Assembly (NCBI RefSeq): GCF_001421665.1
Contig: NZ_LMKV01000012.1
Coordinates: 392,185-456,184, forward strand
Source: Sphingobium sp. Leaf26
GTDB taxonomy: Bacteria; Pseudomonadota; Alphaproteobacteria; Sphingomonadales; Sphingomonadaceae
Length of the DNA: 64,000 nucleotides
Direction of reading: 5' to 3'
Positions 50,542 to 59,205 of the stretch are shown here, piece after piece. The position numbers were made by a program, and so were the translations under genes. How positions within the stretch are numbered: position 1 is the first letter of the stretch; every line of letters begins with the position of its first letter. Under the pieces are notes generated by a model. That model was not told the DNA's origin. It worked only from the letters and a program-made list of their open reading frames with translations, and did not search any database.

Positions 50542-52464
50542 ATGCGGGGCAGGCTGAAGGCCTTGATCGCGCTCGCCGCCCTGGCGACAACCATGGTGAC
50601 AGCGCAGGCGAAGGAGGCGGCCTATCGCCATTACCGGCTGGGCAAACTGACCACGCCCACGCCTGATCCCGTATCGGGCGGGCTGCTCCTGATGGGCGGC
50701 GGTGATCGCAATCACGACGCCATGCAATGGTTCTTCGCCAAGGCGGGCCATGGCCATATCGTCATCCTGCGCGCTTCGCAGGAAGGGCAGATCGGCGAGG
50801 AGTTTTTCCGCGAACTGGGCGGCATCCAGTCCGCCGAAACCTTCGTCTTCACCAACCGCGCCGCCGCCACCGATCGCAAGATCCTTGCCAGCCTGAAACG
50901 GGCCGACGGCATCTTCATCGCCGGCGGCGATCAGGCCCGCTACGTCCGCTTCTGGAAGGGCACGCCGGTCGCTACGTTGCTCGACGCCCATGTCGCGGCG
51001 GGCAAGCCGATCGCCGGCACCAGCGCCGGCCTCGCCATGCTGGGCGAGAAGCTTTACGGCGCGATGGACGATGGCAGCATCACAAGTCCCGAAGCGCTGG
51101 CCGCTCCCTTCGGCCCCGCCAACACGATCGAGGGCGATTTCCTGCACCTCGCGCTGCTCAGGGGCATCGTCACCGACACCCATTTCAAGGAGCGCGATCG
51201 TCTCGGCCGCCTCTTCGCCTTCGTGGCCAAGGCGCAGGCCGGTCGCCCGGCCGACCAGCCCGCCATGCTGGGCCTGGGCGTGGACGAAAGCGCGGCTCTT
51301 GCGGTAGAGCCGGACGGCAGCAGCCGCATCTACGCCACCGATGCAGAAGGCAGCGCCTGGCTGGTCGATGGCAGCAGCCTGCGCGGCCTCGATCCCAGGG
51401 GGCCGCTAAACGTCGCCCGCATCAAGGTGACGGGCATCGGCCCGAATTCGGTCCTGCACCTGCCGCAGGGCACGGTCGATCGCCCCCTGTTCGAGCGCAT
51501 CTACAGCGCGCAGGGCGGCAAGGTGGCGCAACCGCCCCGCTGGTCATTGGCCATCCACGGCGGCGCAGGCGTGATCGAGCGCAGCAGCGTCACGCCCGAA
51601 AAGGAAAAGGCCTACCGCGCCGGACTGGACGCCGCCCTCCGGGCTGGCGGCGCCGTCCTCGACAAGGGCGGCGCGTCGCTCGATGCGGTCGAAGCGGCGG
51701 TGCGCGTGCTGGAGGATAATCCGCTCTTCAACGCCGGGCGCGGCGCGGTCTTCACGGCGGAAGGCCGCCATGAACTCGACGCCGCGATCATGGACGGCGC
51801 GACACTCAGGGCCGGCGCGGTCGCAGGCGTCACCCGCACCCGTCACCCGGTCGACCTGGCCCGCGCGGTGATGGACCAGAGCCGCCATGTCATGCTCGCC
51901 GGTCCGGGGGCCGATCGCTTCTCGGCCGAACAGGGCCTGGAGCAGGTCGATCCCGCTTACTTCAGGACGGAAGAACGCTGGCAGCAATTGCTCGCCTGGC
52001 ACAAGAAGCAGGCGGCGGCGGTCGATCGCACCCATTTGTTCGGCACCGTCGGCGCGGTCGCGCTGGACCAGCAGGGCAATCTGGCTGCGGCGACATCGAC
52101 CGGCGGCATGACCGGCAAGCGCTGGGGCCGGGTCGGCGATTCCCCCATCATCGGCGCCGGCACCTACGCCAAGAACGGCCAATGCGCCGTTTCCGCCACC
52201 GGGTCGGGCGAATATTTCATCCGCGAAAGCGCCGCGCGCCAGTTGTGCGATCGTGTCGCCTGGCATGGCCAGACGATCGCCGACGCAGCGCAATCGACCA
52301 TAGGGGCGGTCGGCGCGATCGGCGGCGACGGCGGCCTGATCGCCATGGGCGTCGATGGCGCCCCCGCCTTTGCCATCAATGATCTGGGCATGTATCGTGG
52401 CCGCATGTCGGCCGGTACGGAACCACAGACCGCGATGTTCGCGGATGAAGCCATGGCGCCGTGA
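50542..52464 (+). CDS. Cyanophycinase fused to isoaspartyl peptidase/asparaginase, exported
   Basis: 640 residues, ATG 50542 behind AAGGAGATAGAT. Signal peptide 1-23 (ending VTAQA). Residues ~40-320: cyanophycinase (S51 peptidase) with GGLLLMGGGD, GIFIAGGDQARYVRFW, nucleophile elbow GTSAG (Ser161), and DTHFKERDRLGRL (His214). Residues ~334-635: Ntn-type isoaspartyl peptidase with WSLAIHGGAGVIE, FNAGRGAVFTAEGRHELDAAIMDG, autocleavage nucleophile Thr502 (HLFGTVGAVA) and TSTGGMTGKRWGRVGDSPIIGAGTYA. The first domain should release beta-Asp-Arg dipeptides from cyanophycin; the second should split them. These are normally separate proteins. Confidence 0.93.
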   Translation: MRGRLKALIALAALATTMVTAQAKEAAYRHYRLGKLTTPTPDPVSGGLLLMGGGDRNHDAMQWFFAKAGHGHIVILRASQEGQIGEEFFRELGGIQSAETFVFTNRAAATDRKILASLKRADGIFIAGGDQARYVRFWKGTPVATLLDAHVAAGKPIAGTSAGLAMLGEKLYGAMDDGSITSPEALAAPFGPANTIEGDFLHLALLRGIVTDTHFKERDRLGRLFAFVAKAQAGRPADQPAMLGLGVDESAALAVEPDGSSRIYATDAEGSAWLVDGSSLRGLDPRGPLNVARIKVTGIGPNSVLHLPQGTVDRPLFERIYSAQGGKVAQPPRWSLAIHGGAGVIERSSVTPEKEKAYRAGLDAALRAGGAVLDKGGASLDAVEAAVRVLEDNPLFNAGRGAVFTAEGRHELDAAIMDGATLRAGAVAGVTRTRHPVDLARAVMDQSRHVMLAGPGADRFSAEQGLEQVDPAYFRTEERWQQLLAWHKKQAAAVDRTHLFGTVGAVALDQQGNLAAATSTGGMTGKRWGRVGDSPIIGAGTYAKNGQCAVSATGSGEYFIRESAARQLCDRVAWHGQTIADAAQSTIGAVGAIGGDGGLIAMGVDGAPAFAINDLGMYRGRMSAGTEPQTAMFADEAMAP

Positions 52465-52910
52465 TGCCCCATGGCAGCCAGCGCCTCGACGAAGTGGACG
52501 ATCGACTGCTGACGCTGCTGCGGCAGGATTCGCGCCAGCCCATCGCCCAGCTCGCCAAGGAACTGGGCGTCTCGCGCGGCCATCTCTATTCCCGCATCGC
52601 CCGGCTGGAGGAAGAAGGCATCGTCGCGGGCTATACCATCCGCCTCGGCGCCGAATTTTCCGCCAGCCGCATGCGCGCACACATGATGATCAAGACGCTG
52701 CCCCGCCATCGCCGCGCCGTCGAAAACGCCCTTATCCGCATCGGCGATGTTCAGGCCGTCCATGCCATCAGCGGCGAATATGACATCATCGCCGTGCTGG
52801 AGGCGGAGGGCGGCGCCGAACTCAACGACATCATCGACGATATCGGCCAACTGGACGGCATCGAAAAGACCACGACCCTGGTGCTGCTGGCGACGAAGCT
52901 GGAGCGGTAG
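52464..52910 (+). CDS. Lrp/AsnC-family regulator
   Basis: 148 residues. ATG 52464 shares its A with the TGA of the fused hydrolase, so translation is coupled; a GTG one codon earlier is in frame. HTH at about 8-55 (LDEVDDRLLTLLRQDSRQPIAQLAKELGVSRGHLYSRIARLEEEGIVAGYTIRL), then the RAM/AsnC ligand domain (VQAVHAISGEYDIIAVLEAEGGAELNDIID). Members sense amino acids; arginine or aspartate from cyanophycin is an attractive effector. Likely controls this locus. Confidence 0.92.
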   Translation: MPHGSQRLDEVDDRLLTLLRQDSRQPIAQLAKELGVSRGHLYSRIARLEEEGIVAGYTIRLGAEFSASRMRAHMMIKTLPRHRRAVENALIRIGDVQAVHAISGEYDIIAVLEAEGGAELNDIIDDIGQLDGIEKTTTLVLLATKLER

Positions 52911-52977
52911 GGCAGGCTGTCGTCGCGCGGTTCGTGCCTGGAGCGAGACGATATGGATTTTTCCCACGGACGTCGCC

Positions 52978-54465
52978 ATGATGCGGCCGATGTTGCGCCC
53001 CTGGACCCTTCTGCTGAAGGAACGTGTCAAAATCGCGCCGGACAGCCCGCGCTACATGCAGATCGCCCATGGCCTGATCCATGAGATAGAGCGTGGGCGC
53101 CTGCTGCCGGGCGAATATCTGCCCAGCAGCCGCGATCTCGCCGACGCGCTGGATGTCAATCGCAAGACCATCGTCACGGCCTATGAGGAACTGATCGCCC
53201 AGGGCTGGCTGGCGAGCGCGGGCACGCGCGGCACGCGGGTATCGACCTCTTTGCCGCGCAGCGAGGCGGCCGATGCCGTCCACCTCGCTGCCGCGCCGGC
53301 CATCGCGGCGGACGAAACCGAATATCCCTTCCTCGCCGCGCCCGACCGGCCGATCGCCATCCCCGTCGGCCATTGGCGCAAGCTGGACGAGGGCGTGTCG
53401 GACTCTCGCCTGCTGCCTGCCGATCTGCTGCCGCGCGCCTATCGCAAGGCGGCCGAGGATGCCGCCCGCACCAACAGCCTGTCCTATCGCGATCCGCGCG
53501 GATCGCCGCATCTGCGGCGCGAGATTGCCGACATGTTGCGGCGCCAGCGTGGCCTGATGGTCAGCGCCGACCATATCTGCATCACCCGCGGCAGTCAGAT
53601 GGGCGTCTTCCTGACCGCGCGCGTCCTGATCCGGCCGGGCGATGCGGTGCTGGTGGAACGGCTCACCTACGAACCCGCCGTCGCCGCCTTCCGCGCCTGT
53701 GGAGCCAGGATCGTCACCGTCGGGCTGGACGAGGATGGCGTAGACGTCACCGATGTCGAGCGCGCCTGTCGCAAACATCGCGTGCGCGCCATCTTCGTCA
53801 CCCCGCACCATCAATTTCCCACCACCGTCTCGATGCGCCCGGATCGGCGGCTGCGCCTGCTGGAACTGGCGCGGCAGTTCGCCTTCGCGATCATCGAGGA
53901 TGATTATGACCATGAATTTCATTTCGGCGCGCAGCCGCTGCTGCCTATGGCCAGCTATGCGCCGGCGCGGGTCATCTATGCCGGCTCCCTGTCGAAGCTG
54001 CTCGTGCCGGCGCTGCGCATCGGTTACATCGCCGCCGCGCCACGGATGATCGACGCGCTCGCCTATCAGATTTCGATGATCGACGGCATGGGCAACAGCA
54101 TTACCGAAGGGGTCGCCGCCCATCTGCTGGAAAGCGGGGAGGTGCGCCGCCACATCCGCAAGACCGCGCAAATCTACGCCGCCCGGCGCGATGCCTTCGC
54201 CCGCAGCCTGGACGCCACGTTGGGCGACCTGATCGACTATCGCATCCCCGATGGCGGCCTCGCCTTCTGGCTGCGCTTCCGCGATCCCGCCGCGCTCGAC
54301 CGGATCGAGGCGCGCGCGCCCGATCTGGGCCTCAGCTTCGCCTCGTCCCACAGCTATGCCACTGACGACAGTGCCGAACGCGGCCTGCGCCTCGGCTTTG
54401 CCAGTCTGGATGAAGCGGAAGCGCGGGCGGTGCTACAGGCGTTGCACGATTGCACGGCGCCATGA
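52978..54465 (+). CDS. MocR-type GntR regulator with aminotransferase domain
   Basis: 495 residues (ATG 52978; ATGs at 52981 and 52990 are also in frame). GntR winged helix at about 25-80 (PRYMQIAHGLIHEIERGRLLPGEYLPSSRDLADALDVNRKTIVTAYEELIAQGWL), then a fold-type I PLP domain: SYRDPRGSPHLRREIADML, VFVTPHHQFPTTVSM-like IFVTPHHQFPTT, EDDYDHEFHF and the PLP lysine in YAGSLSKLLVPALRIGY. A PLP-sensing transcription factor of the PdxR/GabR group. The PaiB-like gene follows in the same direction with an inverted repeat between them. Confidence 0.93.
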   Translation: MMRPMLRPWTLLLKERVKIAPDSPRYMQIAHGLIHEIERGRLLPGEYLPSSRDLADALDVNRKTIVTAYEELIAQGWLASAGTRGTRVSTSLPRSEAADAVHLAAAPAIAADETEYPFLAAPDRPIAIPVGHWRKLDEGVSDSRLLPADLLPRAYRKAAEDAARTNSLSYRDPRGSPHLRREIADMLRRQRGLMVSADHICITRGSQMGVFLTARVLIRPGDAVLVERLTYEPAVAAFRACGARIVTVGLDEDGVDVTDVERACRKHRVRAIFVTPHHQFPTTVSMRPDRRLRLLELARQFAFAIIEDDYDHEFHFGAQPLLPMASYAPARVIYAGSLSKLLVPALRIGYIAAAPRMIDALAYQISMIDGMGNSITEGVAAHLLESGEVRRHIRKTAQIYAARRDAFARSLDATLGDLIDYRIPDGGLAFWLRFRDPAALDRIEARAPDLGLSFASSHSYATDDSAERGLRLGFASLDEAEARAVLQALHDCTAP

Positions 54466-54474
54466 AAAACAGCT

Positions 54475-54518
54475 TGGACCCCTCCACTTTGTAGAATTGG
54501 ATGTTTCTGACGGGTCCA
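54475..54518. promoter_or_regulatory. Candidate MocR operator upstream of the PaiB-like gene
   Basis: TGGACCC (54475-54481) and GGGTCCA (54512-54518) are perfect inverted arms 30 bp apart, between the MocR gene and ATG 54540. MocR-family proteins often bind paired sites of this spacing in front of a neighbouring gene. Confidence 0.45.
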
Positions 54519-54539
54519 TTGCGACTCATTGTCACCAAC

Positions 54540-55154
54540 ATGAAATATCCGCCGCGCACCCCGGACGACGTGATCGCCCTGATCGACCAATATCCGCTCT
54601 GCTGGCTGGTGTCGGCGGGGGCGTCCGGCTTCGGCGCCAGCCCGCTGCCGCTGCTGGCGGAATGTGACGCGGATGGCGCGCTGGTCGCCCTGTTCGGCCA
54701 TATGGCCCTGTCCAATCCCCATGTGGCTTTGCTGCGGCATCAGCCCGAAGCGCTGATACTGGTCAATGGTCCGCAGGGTTATATTTCGCCAGAGTATCAG
54801 GGTAATCCGCAATGGGTGCCGACCTGGAATTATGCCGCTGCAACTGTCCAAGTCGTTGTCTCATTCGTGCCCGAAGAAACCCGCGAATCGATCGAGCGAC
54901 TGACCGATCGCATGGAACAGGGCCGCGCTGCCCCATGGCAGGTCAGCGATGCCGAAGGTCGGCTACCTGCCATGCTGCCGCACATCATCGCCTTCCGCGC
55001 CCATGTCCGCAGCATCGACGGCCGGTTCAAGCTGGGCCGCGACGAATCGCGCACCGGCATCAACCAGATCGTCGGCACCATGGACCGGGGGCCGCTGCGA
55101 GACTGGATGCGGCTCTACAATGAAGATCGTCTGGAAGAGGAGACACAGGCATGA
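54540..55154 (+). CDS. PaiB-like FMN-binding split-barrel protein
   Basis: 204 residues from ATG 54540; an in-frame ATG at 54501 would lie between the operator arms, so it is less likely. FMN-binding negative regulator (PaiB) family: YPLCWLVSAGASGFGASPLPLLAE, FGHMALSNPHVALL, ALILVNGPQGYISPEYQG, VPTWNYAAATVQV and KLGRDESRTGINQIVGTM. Function is poorly known: PaiB in Bacillus affects sporulation and proteases. Its stop overlaps the amidohydrolase start (ATGA). Confidence 0.88.
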   Translation: MKYPPRTPDDVIALIDQYPLCWLVSAGASGFGASPLPLLAECDADGALVALFGHMALSNPHVALLRHQPEALILVNGPQGYISPEYQGNPQWVPTWNYAAATVQVVVSFVPEETRESIERLTDRMEQGRAAPWQVSDAEGRLPAMLPHIIAFRAHVRSIDGRFKLGRDESRTGINQIVGTMDRGPLRDWMRLYNEDRLEEETQA

Positions 55155-56821
55155 GCATCAGCCGTCGCGACCTGCTGGCCGGGGGCGCGGGGGGCGTCGC
55201 GCTGGCGTTGATGTCGGCACGCGGCTGGGCAAAGGGGCCGGCGCTCGACACCGCTTATGTCAACGCGCTGGTCTGGACCGGGCAGGGGACGCCGGCCCTT
55301 TCCGCCATCGGCATCGCCGGCGGACGGATCGCGGCACTGGGCAGCGCAGCGGTCAAGGCGCACATGACCAAGGCCACCCGCGTCGTGGATCTGGGTGGCG
55401 CCTTCGTCATGCCCGGCTTCATCGACTGCCACACCCATTTCCTGATCGGCTCCGACCTTCTCACCCAGCCCAACCTGCGGGAGGCGAAAAGCCCGCAGGA
55501 ATTCGCCCGCATCGTCGGCGAAGCGGCCCGCCAGATAAAGCCTGGCCAATGGGTGCAGGGTGGTAGCTGGGACGCGGAACTATGGGGCGGCGCGCTGCCC
55601 GACCGTAGCTGGATGGACCCGGTGACGCCCGACACCCCGGTCGCGGTGCAGCGGCTCGACCTGCACATGCTGGCGCTCAACGGCGCGGCGCTCAGGGCTG
55701 CGGGCATCGACCGCAACACGCCGGACGTCCCCGGCGGCGTCATCGTCCGCGACAAGGACGGCAACCCCACCGGCATCCTCAAGGACGCGGCTATGGATCT
55801 GGCCAAGCGCGCCATTCCCGCCCCGACCGAAGCGGATCGGGAGGGGGCGGTGCGCAAGGGGATCGCCCATGGCCTGTCGAAGGGCGTGACGCAGGTGCAC
55901 ACCACCGAACTGGACTGGATGACCCATGACGCGCTGCGCCGCCTGCGCGCCAAGGGCGAAACGGACATGCGCTTCTATTCCTTCCTGCCGTTGCAGGACT
56001 GGGCGAAGGTCAAGGCGCTGGTCGATGCCGAAGGGCGCGGCGACGACTGGGTGCGCTGGGGCGGGCTTAAGCTGCAATATGACGGCTCGCTGGGGTCGCG
56101 CACGGCTATGTTCTACCAGGCCTATGACGATGCGCCCGGCAATAGCGGCATGCCGATCCACACGCTGGCTGACGTCCAGCAATGGACCAATGACGCCGAC
56201 GCAGCCGGCCTCCAGATCACCATCCACGCCATCGGTGACAAGGCGAATGACGAGGCACTCGATATCTTCGCCGCCGCCGCTGCCAAAAATGGCGCGCGCG
56301 ACCGCCGCTTCCGCATCGAACATGCCCAACATCTGGCGCCCGCCGCGATCCCGCGCTTCGCCAAACAGCAGGTCATCGCCTCGATGCAGCCCTATCATGC
56401 GATCGACGACGGCCGCTGGGCGATCCAGCGCGTGGGCACGGAGCGGTTGAAGGGCACCTACGCCTTCAAGTCGCTGCTCGACGCCGGGGCGAAGGTCGCG
56501 TTCGGGTCGGACTGGCCCGTCGCCCCGCTCGATCCGCTGACCGGCGTGGCCGCCGCCGTGTTGCGCCAGACGATCGACGGCGCCAATCCGGGCGGCTGGC
56601 TGCCCGACCAGAAGCTGACCATGGCGCAGGCGCTCCACGCCTATACCGCGACCAACGCCTTTGCCGGTTTCCAGGATGATCGTGTCGGCCGGATCGCGCC
56701 GGGGATGCTGGCGGACTTTGTCGTCATGGATGCCAATCTGTTCGCGATCGACCCGGCCAGAACCGGCGCGACGAAGATACTCAAGACCATTGTGAACGGC
56801 ACTGAGCGGTTCAGCGCCTGA
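55151..56821 (+). CDS. Exported amidohydrolase (YtcJ-like, Amidohydro_3)
   Basis: 556 residues. Twin-arginine signal SRRDLLAGGAGGVALALMSARGWA. Metal site FIDCHTHFLI (HxH), later HAIGDKANDEALDIF and RIEHAQHLAP, and the aspartate in FGSDWPVAPLDPLTG. The family cleaves N-acyl, formamide or cyclic amide bonds; substrate unknown here. Start overlaps the PaiB-like stop, and it is followed by a TonB receptor, so it probably handles an imported compound in the periplasm. Confidence 0.93.
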   Translation: MSISRRDLLAGGAGGVALALMSARGWAKGPALDTAYVNALVWTGQGTPALSAIGIAGGRIAALGSAAVKAHMTKATRVVDLGGAFVMPGFIDCHTHFLIGSDLLTQPNLREAKSPQEFARIVGEAARQIKPGQWVQGGSWDAELWGGALPDRSWMDPVTPDTPVAVQRLDLHMLALNGAALRAAGIDRNTPDVPGGVIVRDKDGNPTGILKDAAMDLAKRAIPAPTEADREGAVRKGIAHGLSKGVTQVHTTELDWMTHDALRRLRAKGETDMRFYSFLPLQDWAKVKALVDAEGRGDDWVRWGGLKLQYDGSLGSRTAMFYQAYDDAPGNSGMPIHTLADVQQWTNDADAAGLQITIHAIGDKANDEALDIFAAAAAKNGARDRRFRIEHAQHLAPAAIPRFAKQQVIASMQPYHAIDDGRWAIQRVGTERLKGTYAFKSLLDAGAKVAFGSDWPVAPLDPLTGVAAAVLRQTIDGANPGGWLPDQKLTMAQALHAYTATNAFAGFQDDRVGRIAPGMLADFVVMDANLFAIDPARTGATKILKTIVNGTERFSA

Positions 56822-56887
56822 CGCGATTTCATCATCGGGCGGGGGCGACCGAACACGGCGCTCCGGCCCAGCCATAAGGGGAAAGAC

Positions 56888-59128
56888 ATGAAGACGATTA
56901 TGCCCATAAAGTCGGTCAGCCTCGCCGCATTGGCGGCCGCAACCCTGTTCGCCGCGCCCGCCCTGGCGCAGGTGCCCGCCGAAGATAGTGACGCCATCAT
57001 CGTGACCGCCGGCAAGCGCAACGAAGATATCCGCCAGGTCGCGATGCCGATCAGCGCGGTGACCGGCGAACAGCTCAAGGCGATGAACGCCAACAGCCTG
57101 TCGGACTATATCACCCGCCTGCCCGGCGTGGTCTTCAACGACTATCAGCCCGGCATTTCCGAAGTCGTCATCCGCGGCGTCGCCGCCACCACCTATCATG
57201 AGCAGGGCCAGACCACGGTCGGCTATTATCTCAATGAAGTGCCCATCGTGGAGCCGGGCTTCCCGATCGGCATCCCCGACATCGACACGTTCGACCTGCA
57301 GCGCGTCGAAGTGCTGCGCGGGCCGCAGGGCACATTGTTCGGCTCGTCCACGCTGGGCGGCCTGGTCAACTATGTCGCCAATGTCGCCGACGCCAGCAAG
57401 ATCGACGCCGCCGCCTCCGGCCTGATCGGCACGACGAAGAACGCCAGTGGCGAACTCAACTATGCCGCCAAGGCGATGATCAACATTCCCCTCGTGCAGG
57501 ACCAACTCGCCCTGCGCTTGGTCGCGTTCCAGCGTTCGGACGCGGGCTATCTCGACAATCCGGGCATCGGCGTGAACGGCTCCAACGACTTCCGCAGCCG
57601 CGGCCTGCGCGGGTCGATCGTCGCGCATCTGGGTGAAACGACCAAGGTGACGTTCTTGTCCAACTATCAGGACAGCAAACTGGACGACCAGACCTATCTC
57701 GACCTGCCCAACCCCTATGTCCGCAACCTGCCGCGCGCCGAAACGCAGAAGACCGATTTCTGGATGAGCAGCCTGCGCCTCGACCAGGAAGTGGGCGACA
57801 TCGCCAACCTGACCGTGCTGGGTTCGATCACCAAGAAGAACAACACCACCGTCTTTTCCTATCCCTCTCCCTATGTGACCGGCGTGACGACCGGCGACGG
57901 CGCGGCATATTCGCTGGGCGACGCGGATGCGCTCATCAAGACGGTGGAGGCGCGCCTGGCCTCCGCGGGCGAAGGGCCGTTCAAATGGCTGGTCGGCGTC
58001 AGCTATATGCAGGCGAAGAAAACCAGCTACGACCAGATCATTCAGGCGGGCGCGGCGGACTTCATCGACGCCAATCCCGTCTTGTTCGGCGGCTTTAGCG
58101 GCGCGCAACTGACGCCGGGCGACCGCCTCTATGGCTATTATACCAGCAGCACGAACGAGGATTTCGGCGTGTTCGGCGAATTGTCGTTCAAGCCGATCGA
58201 ACAGTTCGAGATCACCGTGGGCGGCCGCTATTTCGACACCACCGCCAAGGCCGACGTGCTGAACCAAGCCGGCGCATTGGGCGGCTATCCGGGCGGCTAT
58301 ACGCCGACCGACAGCACCGGCAGCGTCAACCAGAAGGAAGACGGCTTCACCCCCAAAGTGACGGTCGCCTTCCGTCCGACCAAGGACGTGATGGCCTATG
58401 CCACCTATTCCGAAGGCTTCCGCGTCGGCGGCATCAACCCCAATGCCGGCCTGCTGCCGACCATCCCCGCCTCCTATGAAAGCGACACGGTCAAGAATTA
58501 CGAAGCCGGTATCAAGGCGCAGACCCCCGACGGCCGCTTCGCCATCGACCTCACTGGCTTCCAGATCGACTGGGACAATATCCAGGCCCGTCTCTTCGGC
58601 CCGGCGCCGTCCTACTTCTCCTATGTCGTCAATGCCGGCGGCGCGCGGATCAAGGGCGTCGAATTTTCCGGCACGGTCAATCTGAACCGCATGGTCCGCT
58701 TCAGCAGCAACGTCACCTATCAGGACGCCAAGATCACGACTTTCCTGCCCTATCCCTTCGATGCGGCAGGGCTGGGCGGCTATCCCAAGGGGACGACGCT
58801 CCCCGGTTCGTCCAAATGGTCGATATCCAACAATCTGACCCTGACCTTCGCGGACGTGTCGGGCGCGCCGACCTTCGACATTGCGCATCGCTATCTGTCG
58901 TCGGCGCCGACCAGCTTCGACGATGTGTCGCGCCGCGGCGACTTCAATGTCTTCGACCTGCGGGCTTCGGTGGGTCTGGGTGAAAAGGTCCGCTTGATGG
59001 CGTTCGCGAACAATCTGTTCGACAAATATGGCGTGCTGAACGCGCCCTTCGCCAACGACGCCTTCACGCCGCAGGGGTCGATCATCCGTCCCCGCACCAT
59101 CGGCCTGCGCGCCGACTGGAGCCTCTAA
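56888..59128 (+). CDS. TonB-dependent receptor between two amidohydrolase genes
   Basis: 746 residues. Signal peptide (SLAALAAATLFAAPALAQ), TonB box DAIIVTAGKR, plug VVIRGVAATTYHEQGQTTVGYYLNEVPIVEPG and RVEVLRGPQGTLFGSSTLGGLVNYVAN, barrel ending GLRADWSL. Preceded by GGGGAAAGAC at ideal spacing and 66 bp after the amidohydrolase. Similar to receptors lacking ferric-siderophore context; probably brings in an organic substrate of the flanking hydrolases. Confidence 0.93.
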   Translation: MKTIMPIKSVSLAALAAATLFAAPALAQVPAEDSDAIIVTAGKRNEDIRQVAMPISAVTGEQLKAMNANSLSDYITRLPGVVFNDYQPGISEVVIRGVAATTYHEQGQTTVGYYLNEVPIVEPGFPIGIPDIDTFDLQRVEVLRGPQGTLFGSSTLGGLVNYVANVADASKIDAAASGLIGTTKNASGELNYAAKAMINIPLVQDQLALRLVAFQRSDAGYLDNPGIGVNGSNDFRSRGLRGSIVAHLGETTKVTFLSNYQDSKLDDQTYLDLPNPYVRNLPRAETQKTDFWMSSLRLDQEVGDIANLTVLGSITKKNNTTVFSYPSPYVTGVTTGDGAAYSLGDADALIKTVEARLASAGEGPFKWLVGVSYMQAKKTSYDQIIQAGAADFIDANPVLFGGFSGAQLTPGDRLYGYYTSSTNEDFGVFGELSFKPIEQFEITVGGRYFDTTAKADVLNQAGALGGYPGGYTPTDSTGSVNQKEDGFTPKVTVAFRPTKDVMAYATYSEGFRVGGINPNAGLLPTIPASYESDTVKNYEAGIKAQTPDGRFAIDLTGFQIDWDNIQARLFGPAPSYFSYVVNAGGARIKGVEFSGTVNLNRMVRFSSNVTYQDAKITTFLPYPFDAAGLGGYPKGTTLPGSSKWSISNNLTLTFADVSGAPTFDIAHRYLSSAPTSFDDVSRRGDFNVFDLRASVGLGEKVRLMAFANNLFDKYGVLNAPFANDAFTPQGSIIRPRTIGLRADWSL

Positions 59129-59205
59129 GCCCTTTGGTGGGGCCGCTTGCCACAGGGCAGGCGGCCCCATTTTCTTTGCATCCCATACCTGCCAGAAAGG
59201 CCGCC

